Below, in pieces: positions 42,005 through 50,527 of a DNA stretch of 64,000 nucleotides (its first letter is position 1; each line of letters begins with the position of its first letter). The DNA is taken from NCBI RefSeq assembly GCF_010500815.1, contig NZ_JAAAMG010000007.1, forward strand, positions 1 through 64,000, given 5' to 3'. The DNA is from Jiella pacifica (GTDB taxonomy: Bacteria > Pseudomonadota > Alphaproteobacteria > Rhizobiales > Rhizobiaceae). A program made the translations under genes and the position numbers. The notes under the pieces are model-generated. The model saw only the letters and a list, made by a program, of their open reading frames with translations, was not told the origin of the DNA and made no database searches.

Positions 42005-43492
42005 ATGACCCTGATCGACCGCCTCTTTCGAACGCGCCACCGACGCTCCGGGGCGCCCAGCCTGCGCGAGATGCGCCGGCGGCTGCCGGCGGAGCGCATC
42101 GCCCGCATGTTCGAGGCGCTGGTCAGCCGCCGGCCGCGTCGGATCGATCCCTGGCAGGGGCCGCTCCGGCCGATTCCCCGGATCATCCGGCGCTTCCTGC
42201 CGAAGGGGCTCTATGCCCGCTCGCTGATCATCATCATCGCGCCGATGGTGCTGCTTCAGTGCGTCGTCACCGTCGTCTTCATGGAACGGCACTGGGCGAT
42301 GGTCACCGAGCGTCTGTCCCAGGCCGTGGTGCAGGACATCGGGGCGGTGGTCGACCTGATCGAACGCAACCGGACGGACGGCAACTTCGACGAGATCCTC
42401 GACGTCGCCCAGCGCCGGCTCGACCTCAACGTCTCGCTGCTGCCGCAGGGCGAGCTTCCGCCGCCGGCGCCGAAGCCGTTCTTCAACATCCTCGACGGGA
42501 TCCTCTCCGACGAACTGACGAAGCAGATCGGACGGCCGTTCTGGATCGACACGGTCGGCAATTCCAAGATCGTCGAAATCCGAATCCGCCTCGACGAGGG
42601 AATTCTCCGCGTCTTCGCGCCGCGCAATTCCGCCTATGCGTCGAATACCCACATCTTTCTGATCTGGATGGTCGGCACCTCGCTGGTACTGCTGCTGATC
42701 GCCGTCCTGTTCCTGCGCAACCAGATCCGGCCGATCCAGGCGCTCGCCGCCGCGGCGGACGATTTCGGCCGGGGCAAGCCGATGCCGCCGGAGTTCCGGC
42801 CGCGGGGTGCGTCCGAAGTGCGCCAGGCCTCCGTCGCCTTCATCCAGATGCGCGACCGCATCGAGCGCCAGATCGAACAGCGCACGCGCATGCTGAACGG
42901 CGTCAGCCACGACCTGCGCACCGTCCTCACCCGCTTTCGCCTGCAACTGGCGCTTCTCGGCGAGGGCGAGGATCAGGACGCGCTGAACTCCGACATCGAC
43001 GAGATGCAGCGCATGCTCGAAGGCTATCTCGCCTTCGCCAAGGGTGAGGCCGGCGAGGACGTCGGCGAGATCGACCTCGAACCTTTGCTGGAGCGTTATC
43101 AGGCCGAGGCTGAACTGAAGGGCAAGTCCCTCACCTACGAGATCAACGGCGATTCCCGTGTCACCGTCAGGCCGGACGCCTTCACCCGGATGATCTCCAA
43201 CCTCGTCGCCAACGCCATCCGCCACAGCGATGCGGTGCGGGCGACCGTCAGCCACGATTCCCGCTGGCTCTCCATCGCCATCGAGGACGACGGTCCGGGG
43301 ATCGACCCGGAGCAGCGCGAGGCGGTGTTCAAGCCCTTCGTCCGGCTCGACACGGCGCGCAATCTCGACGCCGGCGGTACCGGCCTCGGCCTCGCCATCG
43401 CCCGGGACATCGCCCGGGCCCATGGCGGCGACATCCTGTTGTCGGACAGCGCCCTCGGCGGCCTCAGGGCGCTCATCCGTATCCCGGCGTGA
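42005..43492 (+). CDS. Sensor histidine kinase
   Basis: A 495-residue inner-membrane kinase. It has a cytoplasmic basic N-terminus (about 1-73), a membrane segment (about 75-98) and a periplasmic sensor domain (about 99-215). A second membrane segment (LIWMVGTSLVLLLIAVLFL) is followed by a HAMP-like linker and the phosphorylatable His in MLNGVSHDLRTVLTRF. The ATPase domain has NLVANAIRHS, EDDGPGIDPEQ and GTGLGLAIARDIARAH. It is the likely partner of the OmpR-type regulator at 40278, from which the MNT-HEPN pair separates it. The frame opens at TTG 41990; ATG 42005 was chosen. Confidence 0.92.
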   Translation: MTLIDRLFRTRHRRSGAPSLREMRRRLPAERIARMFEALVSRRPRRIDPWQGPLRPIPRIIRRFLPKGLYARSLIIIIAPMVLLQCVVTVVFMERHWAMVTERLSQAVVQDIGAVVDLIERNRTDGNFDEILDVAQRRLDLNVSLLPQGELPPPAPKPFFNILDGILSDELTKQIGRPFWIDTVGNSKIVEIRIRLDEGILRVFAPRNSAYASNTHIFLIWMVGTSLVLLLIAVLFLRNQIRPIQALAAAADDFGRGKPMPPEFRPRGASEVRQASVAFIQMRDRIERQIEQRTRMLNGVSHDLRTVLTRFRLQLALLGEGEDQDALNSDIDEMQRMLEGYLAFAKGEAGEDVGEIDLEPLLERYQAEAELKGKSLTYEINGDSRVTVRPDAFTRMISNLVANAIRHSDAVRATVSHDSRWLSIAIEDDGPGIDPEQREAVFKPFVRLDTARNLDAGGTGLGLAIARDIARAHGGDILLSDSALGGLRALIRIPA

Positions 43493-43543
43493 GAGGCAAA
43501 CCAGCAAACGGGCGGCGACGGAGCCAGCTGGCGCACCAATCCT

Positions 43544-44500
43544 TCACACCACCCGCCGCACCGGTTCGCCCGCGACGAACCTGTCGATGCTCTCGACGAC
43601 CTGGCGCCAGACCTCGCCTTGCGCGTCGTTGCTGGCCCAGGCGACATGCGGAGTGACGATGACGTTCGGGCGGCCGAGAACCTTCAGCAGCGGATTGTCC
43701 GGGGCGGGCGGTTCCTTGGTGAGGACGTCGAAGCCGAAGCCGGCGATCAGCCCCGCCTCCAGCGCCTGGACGAGATCCGCCTCGTCGACGAGACCGCCGC
43801 GCGAGGTGTTGATGATCAGGGGCTTCTTCTTCATCAGCCGGAACTCCGGCATGGCGATCGCCCCCTTCGTGTGCGGCGTCAGGGGCGCGTGGAGGGTGAT
43901 GACGTCGGCGGTCTCGATCACCTCCTCGAAGGGCGTGTAGAGCGGCCCCATCCCCGAAACGCCCTTGTGGGCGGCAAACATCACCTCCATGCCGAAGGCT
44001 CTCGCCCGCCTCGCCACACCCTGACCGATGACGCCCTCGCCGATGATGCCGATCCGGCGGCCGGCAAGATCGAAGATCGGGTGGTTGAAGAAGCAGAACT
44101 GCCCGGCCTTCTGCCAGGCTCCGTCGATCACGTCCTGCCTGTAGCCGGGGAGCGAGCGCGAGAGGGCGAGGATCAGCGCCATCGCGTGATCCGGCACGGT
44201 GTTTTCGGCGTAGCCGCGCACGTTGGAAACCGGAATGCCCCGCTCGCGGCAGGCCTCGACGTCGATCACGTCGTAGCCCGTCGCCGCGACGGTGACGAAT
44301 TTCAGATCGGGCAGCTTTTCCAGGACGTCGCGACGGATCGGCACCTTGTTGGTCACCGCGATCGTCGCGCCGGCAAGCCGCTCGACCACCTCCTCGGGCC
44401 CAGTCGCGGCATATTCGACCCACTCGTGCTCGGCCGACGGCTTGTTCAGCGCAATGTCGGGGCCGATGGTCTGGCGGTCGAGAAAGACGATCTTGGTCAT
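43544..44500 (-). CDS. D-2-hydroxyacid dehydrogenase
   Basis: A 318-residue NAD-dependent oxidoreductase. The Rossmann loop is RIGIIGEGVIGQGVA, in place of the usual GxGxxG with a Glu. Catalytic residues lie in NTSRGGLVDEADL (Arg) and VTPHVAWASNDAQG (His), with the Glu near FGFDVLTKEPPAP. It resembles glycerate/hydroxypyruvate-type dehydrogenases; the substrate is not certain. Convergent with the sensor kinase. Confidence 0.88.
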   Translation of the reverse strand: MTKIVFLDRQTIGPDIALNKPSAEHEWVEYAATGPEEVVERLAGATIAVTNKVPIRRDVLEKLPDLKFVTVAATGYDVIDVEACRERGIPVSNVRGYAENTVPDHAMALILALSRSLPGYRQDVIDGAWQKAGQFCFFNHPIFDLAGRRIGIIGEGVIGQGVARRARAFGMEVMFAAHKGVSGMGPLYTPFEEVIETADVITLHAPLTPHTKGAIAMPEFRLMKKKPLIINTSRGGLVDEADLVQALEAGLIAGFGFDVLTKEPPAPDNPLLKVLGRPNVIVTPHVAWASNDAQGEVWRQVVESIDRFVAGEPVRRVV

Positions 44501-44663
44501 GCGGCGCGTCCTCCGGTCTCATGGATGCTGTCAGGCTCCGTAGTGCCGGATCACTCGAAGCCTGTCTATCGCAAGAGCACGAGGCGGTGCCGGGACAAGG
44601 ATGGCGTTTAGCTCAGTGTTCACGAATTTCGAGGACAGTCTCTGAGAGGGAGCGAGGGCGGAG

Positions 44664-45350
44664 ATGACGCAGAGGAGGGAACGAGCCGGGCAAGACGCGA
44701 GCGCCCCCGTGCCGGTCGCTCCGGCATCGCGCCCCATGCCCGCCCGGCGGATCATCAGCCCACGCGGCGCCCGCTTCGTCGGTCTCTTCATGCTGTCGGC
44801 TTTTGCCTTTCCGCCCGGAGCAGTCCCTGCTCTTCCGCGCAGCGCCAGCGTCGAAGCAACGGCGGGGGGCGTCCATGTGGCGCTCCTCGGTGCTGGACCC
44901 GGCTGCCTCCACAAGGCCGGCAACGGTATTCTCGTCACCATCGGCGATCATCGGATCGTCGTTTCGCCGGAGGGGATCCGGTTCGACGGAGCCGAGACTC
45001 GTCTCGCCGGCCTTCGCAACGTCGTCGTCGATGCCAGCGGCTGGGGGCTCAACGTCGCGGCCGATGGCAGGACGGTCGTCGCAATCGACCAGCTCAGCGC
45101 CCTCGAGGAAGCCGCGGCGAGGGGAAACACCTTTGCGATGAACGATCTTGCGGTCCGACTTGCCACCGGCGACGGCCTTGTCCGCGACCTCGACCGAGCC
45201 GAAAGCCTTTACCGGCGGGCAGCCGAAGCCGGATTGGCACTCGCCGCAAGCAACCTCGCAGCGCTGCGTAGGACCGGTGTCGGCCAGCCGGGCGTGGCAT
45301 CGCCCGGTTCCATGCCGCCGTCTTCGCCGATCGACAGCGACGGGCAATAG
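44664..45350 (+). CDS. Sel1-repeat-like hypothetical protein
   Basis: A 228-residue protein. A basic N-terminus leads into a possible membrane or signal stretch (FVGLFMLSAFAFPPGAVPAL). A beta-rich middle follows, and the C-terminal half carries Sel1/TPR-like repeats: EEAAARGNTFAMNDLAVRLA and DRAESLYRRAAEAGLALAAS. Function unknown. Confidence 0.65.
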   Translation: MTQRRERAGQDASAPVPVAPASRPMPARRIISPRGARFVGLFMLSAFAFPPGAVPALPRSASVEATAGGVHVALLGAGPGCLHKAGNGILVTIGDHRIVVSPEGIRFDGAETRLAGLRNVVVDASGWGLNVAADGRTVVAIDQLSALEEAAARGNTFAMNDLAVRLATGDGLVRDLDRAESLYRRAAEAGLALAASNLAALRRTGVGQPGVASPGSMPPSSPIDSDGQ

Positions 45351-45352
45351 AA

Positions 45353-45379
45353 AAGGCCCCGCAGCGGGTGCGGGGCCTT
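45353..45379 (-). terminator. Rho-independent terminator of the csbD-like gene
   Basis: AAGGCCCCGCA and TGCGGGGCCTT form an 11-bp stem with a 5-nt loop. On the minus strand it is followed by TTTT-type sequence, so it best serves the leftward CsbD gene; it may also help stop the Sel1 gene. Confidence 0.75.
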
Positions 45380-45418
45380 GAATGTGCCTTCGCGCGACGT
45401 CGCCGCGCTTGGCCGCGC

Positions 45419-45619
45419 CTACTGGCGGCCTTTGACCCAGTCGTCGATCTGGCGCTCGGCCTCTTCCTTCTCGATGCCGTACTGCTCCTGCAGACGGCCG
45501 GCGAGGATGTCCTTGTTGCCGTCGATCCTGTCCATGTCGTCGTCGGTCAGCTTGCCCCACTGCTGTTTGGCGGAGCCCTTGTACTGCTTCCACTGGCCCT
45601 GGATCTGATCCCAATTCAT
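45419..45619 (-). CDS. CsbD-family stress-response protein
   Basis: A 66-residue acidic protein that begins MNWDQIQGQWKQYKGSAKQQ and continues WGKLTDDDMDRIDGNKDILA, the CsbD signature. It ends DDWVKGRQ. The family is general-stress induced and of unknown biochemical role. The start at 45619 has AAAGGAGA before it; the frame is open upstream but that part is not conserved. Confidence 0.92.
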   Translation of the reverse strand: MNWDQIQGQWKQYKGSAKQQWGKLTDDDMDRIDGNKDILAGRLQEQYGIEKEEAERQIDDWVKGRQ

Positions 45620-45740
45620 CGCGTCGTCTCCTTTGTCTTTCGAGAGGTGACATTCGCAGGACAAACGCGGCGATCACGGGAGTGTTCCGTGAAATCTCGG
45701 CAACCGGAACAGCCCGCGGCAATGCCGCTCGATGAGCCGG

Positions 45741-46529
45741 TCAGACTGTCTTCAGCATCCCACCGTCGACGAAATAGGTGGAGCCGACAGAGTAGCTGGC
45801 CTTGTCCGAGCACAGGAAGACGAAGAAATGCGCCATCTCCTCGGGCGAGGCGAAGCGCTTGATGTCGGCGTATTCCTCCGCGACGCCCTGAAGATGGCCT
45901 TCCCAGTCGCCGCCGGTATCGGCGGTCAGCTGCTTGGCGGTCTTCATCCAGTCGGGCGTCAGCACCAAGCCGGGATTGACGCAGTTGACCCGGATGCCCT
46001 CGCCGATCACCTCGGTCGCGAGGTTCTTGGAAAACATCATCAGCGCCGCCTTGGTGACGTTGTAGATCGGCTCGTAGGACAAGGGCTGGACGGCGCAGAT
46101 CGAGGCGTTGTTGAGGATCACCCCGCCGCCCTTCGCCCGCATCTGCGGCACGAGCCCGCGAGACAGCCGCACCGCCGCCATGACGTGGAGATCCCAATAG
46201 GCCTGCCACTTCTCGTCCGGCGCCTGCATGATCGTCTCGTTGGAGCCGGTGCCGGCATTGTTGATCAGAATGTCCGCGCCGCCGAACTCACCCGCCGCGG
46301 CGATCACCGCGTCCGTGCCGGCAAGGGTCGCAACGTCCGCCGCGACGCCGAGAGCACGGACGCCATGAGCGGCGGCGATCCGGGCGGCCTCCGCTTCGGC
46401 CCGCTCCTTGCCCCGCGCGGCGAGAACGACGTCGGCACCTTCCGCGGCCAAGCCTTCGGCCACTGCCAGCCCGATGCCGACCGAGCCGCCGGTGACGACC
46501 GCGACCTTGCCCTTCAATCCGAGATCCAT
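45741..46529 (-). CDS. Short-chain dehydrogenase/reductase
   Basis: A 262-residue SDR oxidoreductase with the NAD(P) motif VVTGGSVGIGLAVAEGLA, NNAGTGSNETI, the catalytic Ser-Tyr-Lys in ASICAVQPLSYEPIYNVTK, NPGLVLTPDW and a C-terminal SVGSTYFVDGGM. The substrate is not known. ATG 46529 has a GGAGG site; longer in-frame starts upstream (46652) are not preferred. Confidence 0.9.
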   Translation of the reverse strand: MDLGLKGKVAVVTGGSVGIGLAVAEGLAAEGADVVLAARGKERAEAEAARIAAAHGVRALGVAADVATLAGTDAVIAAAGEFGGADILINNAGTGSNETIMQAPDEKWQAYWDLHVMAAVRLSRGLVPQMRAKGGGVILNNASICAVQPLSYEPIYNVTKAALMMFSKNLATEVIGEGIRVNCVNPGLVLTPDWMKTAKQLTADTGGDWEGHLQGVAEEYADIKRFASPEEMAHFFVFLCSDKASYSVGSTYFVDGGMLKTV

Positions 46530-46682
46530 GATGCGTTTCCTCCGCGCGTTTTTTTTCGAAATCGTCGAGGACCGGGAAGGTATCCGATTCGGCGGAGCGG
46601 CGAACTCTCCCGCCAAGGGCTCGATCAAGGAAGTGGAGCGGCTCGCGTTCACTCCCGTGAACCCGCCGCCACTGAGGCCGCC

Positions 46683-47696
46683 CTACTCCGCCTCGTCCTC
46701 GTAGCCGACGAGATGCAGCGGTTTTGCCCGCATCTGGCGCAGCTCGCACCAGCGCAGCAGCGCCTCCTCCCGGCCATGCGTCACCCAGACCTCCCGCGGC
46801 GCCAGTTCGTCCAGCGTCTCGGTCAGTTCGTCCCAGTCGCAATGGTCGGAGATGATAAGCGGCAGCTCGACGCCGCGCTGGCGGGCCCTCTGACGCACCC
46901 GCATCCAGCCGGAAGCAAAGCTCGCCACCGGATCGGGGAAGCGCCGCGCCCATTTGTCGGCAAAGGCCGAGGGCGGCCCGACGATCACCGCGCCGGAAAA
47001 ATCGCCCTTCTTCCCACCCTCGACGGTCGCCGGTTTGAGGACGCCGAGATCGATCCCTTGGCTCTGATAGTAGTCGCAGAGCTTCTTCAGGGCGCCGTGG
47101 ATGTAGATCGGCTCGTCGTAGCCCGCATCCCGCAGGTGCTTGATGACCCGCTGCGCCTTGCCCAGCGCATAGGCGCCGACGAGATGCGCCCGCTCGGGAA
47201 AGTGCCTCAGCGAATCGAGCAGCTTGCCGATCTCTGCGACCGTATCGGGATGGCGGAACACCGGCAGCGCGAAGGTCGCCTCGGTGATGAAGACATCGCA
47301 GGGGACCGGTTCGAAGGAGAGGCATGTCGGGTCGGCGCGGCGCTTGTAGTCGCCTGAGGCGACGATGCGCGTGCCCTTCCAATCCACGGCGATCTGGGCC
47401 GAGCCGAGGACGTGGCCCGCCGGGTGGAACGACACCGTGACGTCGCCGATCCGGATTTTCTCGCCGAGTTCGGCCACCTGCCGTTCGGCGCAAAACTCCT
47501 CCCCGTAGCGCAGCGCCATGATGTCGAGCGTCTGACCCGTCGCCATCACCCTGGCGTTGCCGGGCCGCGCGTGGTCGGCATGGCCATGGGTGACGAGGGC
47601 CCGCTCGACCGGGCGAACGGGATCGATGTAGAAATCGCCGGGCGGGCAGTAGAGGCCCTCGGGCATCGGGCGCAGCAGGTCTTCGGGTCTGATCAT
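46683..47696 (-). CDS. Ligase-associated DNA exonuclease (MBL fold)
   Basis: A 337-residue metallo-beta-lactamase/beta-CASP protein of the ligase-associated exonuclease family. Metal ligands lie in VTHGHADHARPGN, FHPAGHVLGSAQI and ASGDYKRRAD, with VTHGREEALLRW at the C-terminus and SDHCDWDELTETLDELA. Its usual neighbours, an ATP-dependent DNA ligase and an Lhr-like helicase, are not adjacent here. It is predicted to act in DNA repair. Confidence 0.85.
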   Translation of the reverse strand: MIRPEDLLRPMPEGLYCPPGDFYIDPVRPVERALVTHGHADHARPGNARVMATGQTLDIMALRYGEEFCAERQVAELGEKIRIGDVTVSFHPAGHVLGSAQIAVDWKGTRIVASGDYKRRADPTCLSFEPVPCDVFITEATFALPVFRHPDTVAEIGKLLDSLRHFPERAHLVGAYALGKAQRVIKHLRDAGYDEPIYIHGALKKLCDYYQSQGIDLGVLKPATVEGGKKGDFSGAVIVGPPSAFADKWARRFPDPVASFASGWMRVRQRARQRGVELPLIISDHCDWDELTETLDELAPREVWVTHGREEALLRWCELRQMRAKPLHLVGYEDEAE

Positions 47697-47831
47697 GCGG
47701 CAAAGCTAGTGCGGCTTGCGCCATCCGATAGGCCGATTTGCAAGCCTGCCCATAGGCTCGCGCACTTCCCCTCGCGGCTCCGGCGCGCTAGCGTCTCGAT
47801 CTTGCAGTGCAACATCGCTTGGGATACGCCC

Positions 47832-48506
47832 ATGAGCCGATCCGCCGAAGCCAACGAAAGCGCCGAGACGACCGCGCGGCGGCGCTCCCGCTTCGGCGAT
47901 TGGAGCGCGACGGCGACCCATCACACGCCGGCCGAGGATGCCCAGGCGATTTTGACGGGCGTCCTCCTCGCCGCGCTCGGCCTGTCGATTCTCGCCCATC
48001 TGGAGTTCCTGACGGGCGGCGTCGCCGGGCTGGCGCTGATCGTCTCCTACGTCTTCGGCATCAATGTCGGCCTCGCCTTCTTCCTGATCAACATCCCGTT
48101 CTATGCGCTGGCCATCGGCCGGATGGGCCGCGCCTTCACGATCAAGACCTTCATCGCGATCGCGCTTCTGTCCCTGGTCTCCTACTGGCTGCCGCTGGTC
48201 TTTTCGATCGCCTATATCGACCCGCTTGCCGGCGCCGTCATCGGCGGGCTGCTCATCGGCTTTGCCTTGCTCGCGCTGTTTCGTCACCGAGCAAGCCTCG
48301 GCGGGGCGGGGATCCTGGCGATCTATCTGCAAGACCGCTTCGGTTTCCGGGCCGGTCTCGTGCAGCTCGCCTTCGACATGGCGATCCTCGTCATCGCGCT
48401 CTTCGTCGTCGATCTTTCGGCGGTGATCTTCTCGCTGGTCGGCGCGCTGGTGCTCAACGGCTTCCTCGCCATCAACCACCGGCCGGACCGCTACATCGCG
48501 ACGTGA
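47832..48506 (+). CDS. YitT-family membrane protein
   Basis: A 224-residue inner-membrane protein with five to six predicted transmembrane segments, including GVLLAALGLSILAHLEFLTG, GGVAGLALIVSYVFGINVGL and AFFLINIPFYALAIGRMG. It resembles the YitT/DUF161 family, whose function is not established. The start ATG 47832 is divergent from the exonuclease gene. Confidence 0.85.
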   Translation: MSRSAEANESAETTARRRSRFGDWSATATHHTPAEDAQAILTGVLLAALGLSILAHLEFLTGGVAGLALIVSYVFGINVGLAFFLINIPFYALAIGRMGRAFTIKTFIAIALLSLVSYWLPLVFSIAYIDPLAGAVIGGLLIGFALLALFRHRASLGGAGILAIYLQDRFGFRAGLVQLAFDMAILVIALFVVDLSAVIFSLVGALVLNGFLAINHRPDRYIAT

Positions 48507-48513
48507 CGTCTCG

Positions 48514-50214
48514 CTATTCGGCCGCCTGCTTGCGGGCGTCGAACTCGCCGACGATCATCTCGCGCTCGCGCGGCAGATAGGATGGCCTCTCGGCCGGCGT
48601 CTGCGAGTATTCCGCCTCGAGCCGGACGACCTCCTTCAGCATCTCTTCGCGCAGCCGGCACTGCATCGTCCAGCCCGTCGAAGGATCCTCCGCCGCGGCC
48701 ATGAAACGGACGACCATTCCCGCACCGTCCTGGCCGATCACCTGGACCTTGGCCTGGTCCTTGTCCGTGACGTCCTCGGCCTGATCGACGAATGCCTCGA
48801 AAGCGGCCCTGAGCTTGTCGACGTCTGCCCGGTGATCGAGCTTCAGCTCGACCGTCTTGGTCAGCTTGGCGTCCTGCTTGGTCCAGTTCTCGAATGGCGT
48901 CGAGACGAATTCGCTGACCGGCACGATCAGCCGGCGATTGTCCCAGGATCTCAGCTGCACATAGGTGAAGTTGATCTTCTCGACGTAGCACCACTGGTCG
49001 TCGAACAGCACCGCGTCGCCGATGCGGGCCGTCTTGGCCAGCGCGATCTGCAGGCTGGCCATGATGTTGGCGAGGATCGAGCGGGCGGCGAAGGCAAGGA
49101 TCAGACCGATGACGCCGGCCGAGGCAAGCAGCGAGAAGCCGAGGGTCTGGAAGGCGTTGATCTGGATGAGGACCAGCGCCGTTCCGAGGAGGAAGGCGAT
49201 GACGATCGTCACCCGCCGGGCCGCCGAAATGTTGGTGTAGAGATCGCGCTCCGTCGCCGCGCCCGATTCGGTCAGTTGGTCCATGTTCTGCCGCACCACC
49301 CGGTCGAGGATGGCATCGACGACCCTCACCGCGACCAGCGCCAGAGCGATGACGAAAAGCGCCGACTGCAGCGGCCCGAGGAACATGTTGACGGCCCCGG
49401 AGAAGGTGAAGAGCATGGTCTTCACCAGCGAGAACGTGCCGACGCAGACCATCAGGGCGAATGGCACCTTGATCATGTCGATGATCCGCGTGCCGATCCG
49501 CGTCGGCTGGTTCGCCTGCACCATGCCGAGGCCGCGATAGGCGAGCGCCGCCGCCAGGATCGCGCCGATCAGGATCAGCGGCAGGGCGATCACCTCCCAC
49601 ACGGCGAGGGTCCAGAAGGCCCGCTGTTGCAGGAACTCCGGCAGGGCGCGCTCGAACCCGGTCGGCCCGTAAGTCGCATGCATGGCCAGGATGTTGTCGA
49701 CCGTCTGGCTGGGAAACACCCAGACGGGATCCTCGCCCTCCGGCTTGACCCGGGCGATGCGGATCGAGACGGGACGGCTGTCGAGTTCGAGGATCGTCAG
49801 GCGGATGGCCCGGCGGGGCTCGCCGGCCATGGGATTCTTGCTGGAGGCGTTGGCCAGCATCGCGTCCGGTCGGTCCGGCAGGCTGCCCCAGTCGAGCCAC
49901 ATCGCCCGTTCCATCACCTCGTAGAGCCGTTTGGCGAGAACCGGCCCCATCTTCGGCTGGATGTCCGGATCAACGTTGGAGAGATCGAGTGTGTAGGCGG
50001 CGGTGTTCCAGTCCTCGCCCCGGGCGGCGAAGATGAAGGTTTCCATCATCGACTGTGGCGTCTCAAGATCGACGTAGCCGCTGGCCGGTTCGAGCCCGGA
50101 ATGAATGGCATCGACCTTGAAATAGCGGCCCGAGGCGGAATCCTGAGCAAGGGCTGGGCACCCGAGCGACAGAAGGATTGCCAGATGAAGAAGTATCGCC
50201 GGCCAAGTTCTCAC
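48514..50214 (-). CDS. Mechanosensitive ion channel of the MscS family, with extended N-terminus
   Basis: A 566-residue protein. It has a signal peptide (about 1-23), a periplasmic domain of about 180 residues, five or so membrane segments (about 208-375) and an MscS pore/beta domain: GFSLLASAGVIGLILAFAAR, ILANIMASLQIALAKTARIG and RLIVPVSEFVSTPFENWTKQ. It is expected to release solutes during hypo-osmotic shock. It belongs to the larger MscS subgroup. Convergent with the YitT gene, 7 nt away. Confidence 0.88.
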   Translation of the reverse strand: MRTWPAILLHLAILLSLGCPALAQDSASGRYFKVDAIHSGLEPASGYVDLETPQSMMETFIFAARGEDWNTAAYTLDLSNVDPDIQPKMGPVLAKRLYEVMERAMWLDWGSLPDRPDAMLANASSKNPMAGEPRRAIRLTILELDSRPVSIRIARVKPEGEDPVWVFPSQTVDNILAMHATYGPTGFERALPEFLQQRAFWTLAVWEVIALPLILIGAILAAALAYRGLGMVQANQPTRIGTRIIDMIKVPFALMVCVGTFSLVKTMLFTFSGAVNMFLGPLQSALFVIALALVAVRVVDAILDRVVRQNMDQLTESGAATERDLYTNISAARRVTIVIAFLLGTALVLIQINAFQTLGFSLLASAGVIGLILAFAARSILANIMASLQIALAKTARIGDAVLFDDQWCYVEKINFTYVQLRSWDNRRLIVPVSEFVSTPFENWTKQDAKLTKTVELKLDHRADVDKLRAAFEAFVDQAEDVTDKDQAKVQVIGQDGAGMVVRFMAAAEDPSTGWTMQCRLREEMLKEVVRLEAEYSQTPAERPSYLPREREMIVGEFDARKQAAE

Positions 50215-50527
50215 GTGATCGCGCTGCCTTTTCTATCCGGTTGAGCCGCAACACCGGACATAGAACTCGGACAGGCAAGGAACAGCGCGGAATGCGGTTG
50301 CGGAAAATCTCTATCCGCAGTCGTCTACGTTCAGAGCGGCGAATTTTCGGTCCGATGCGTTTCGTTCAGGCGCTCGGCATGGAGGGACGAGGTGTCTCGA
50401 ACCGTCTGCCGCAGAGGCTCATGACGAAACGCCATCGCCGGCTCGTTGCGGTCGAGGCTCGGCCGGCACCGCCAACCGATCGCGTCGGTTGCCGCAGCGC
50501 CGCGCCGGCTGCGCGGCGCGGAACGCC
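50215..50527. other. Intergenic region with a GC-rich hairpin
   Basis: The stretch holds no supported gene. GCGCCGCGC (50497-50505) and GCGCGGCGC (50511-50519) form a 9-bp stem downstream of the UxaA gene. It lacks a T-tract on the minus strand, so a terminator role is uncertain. The other end carries the promoter of the MscS gene. Confidence 0.4.
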
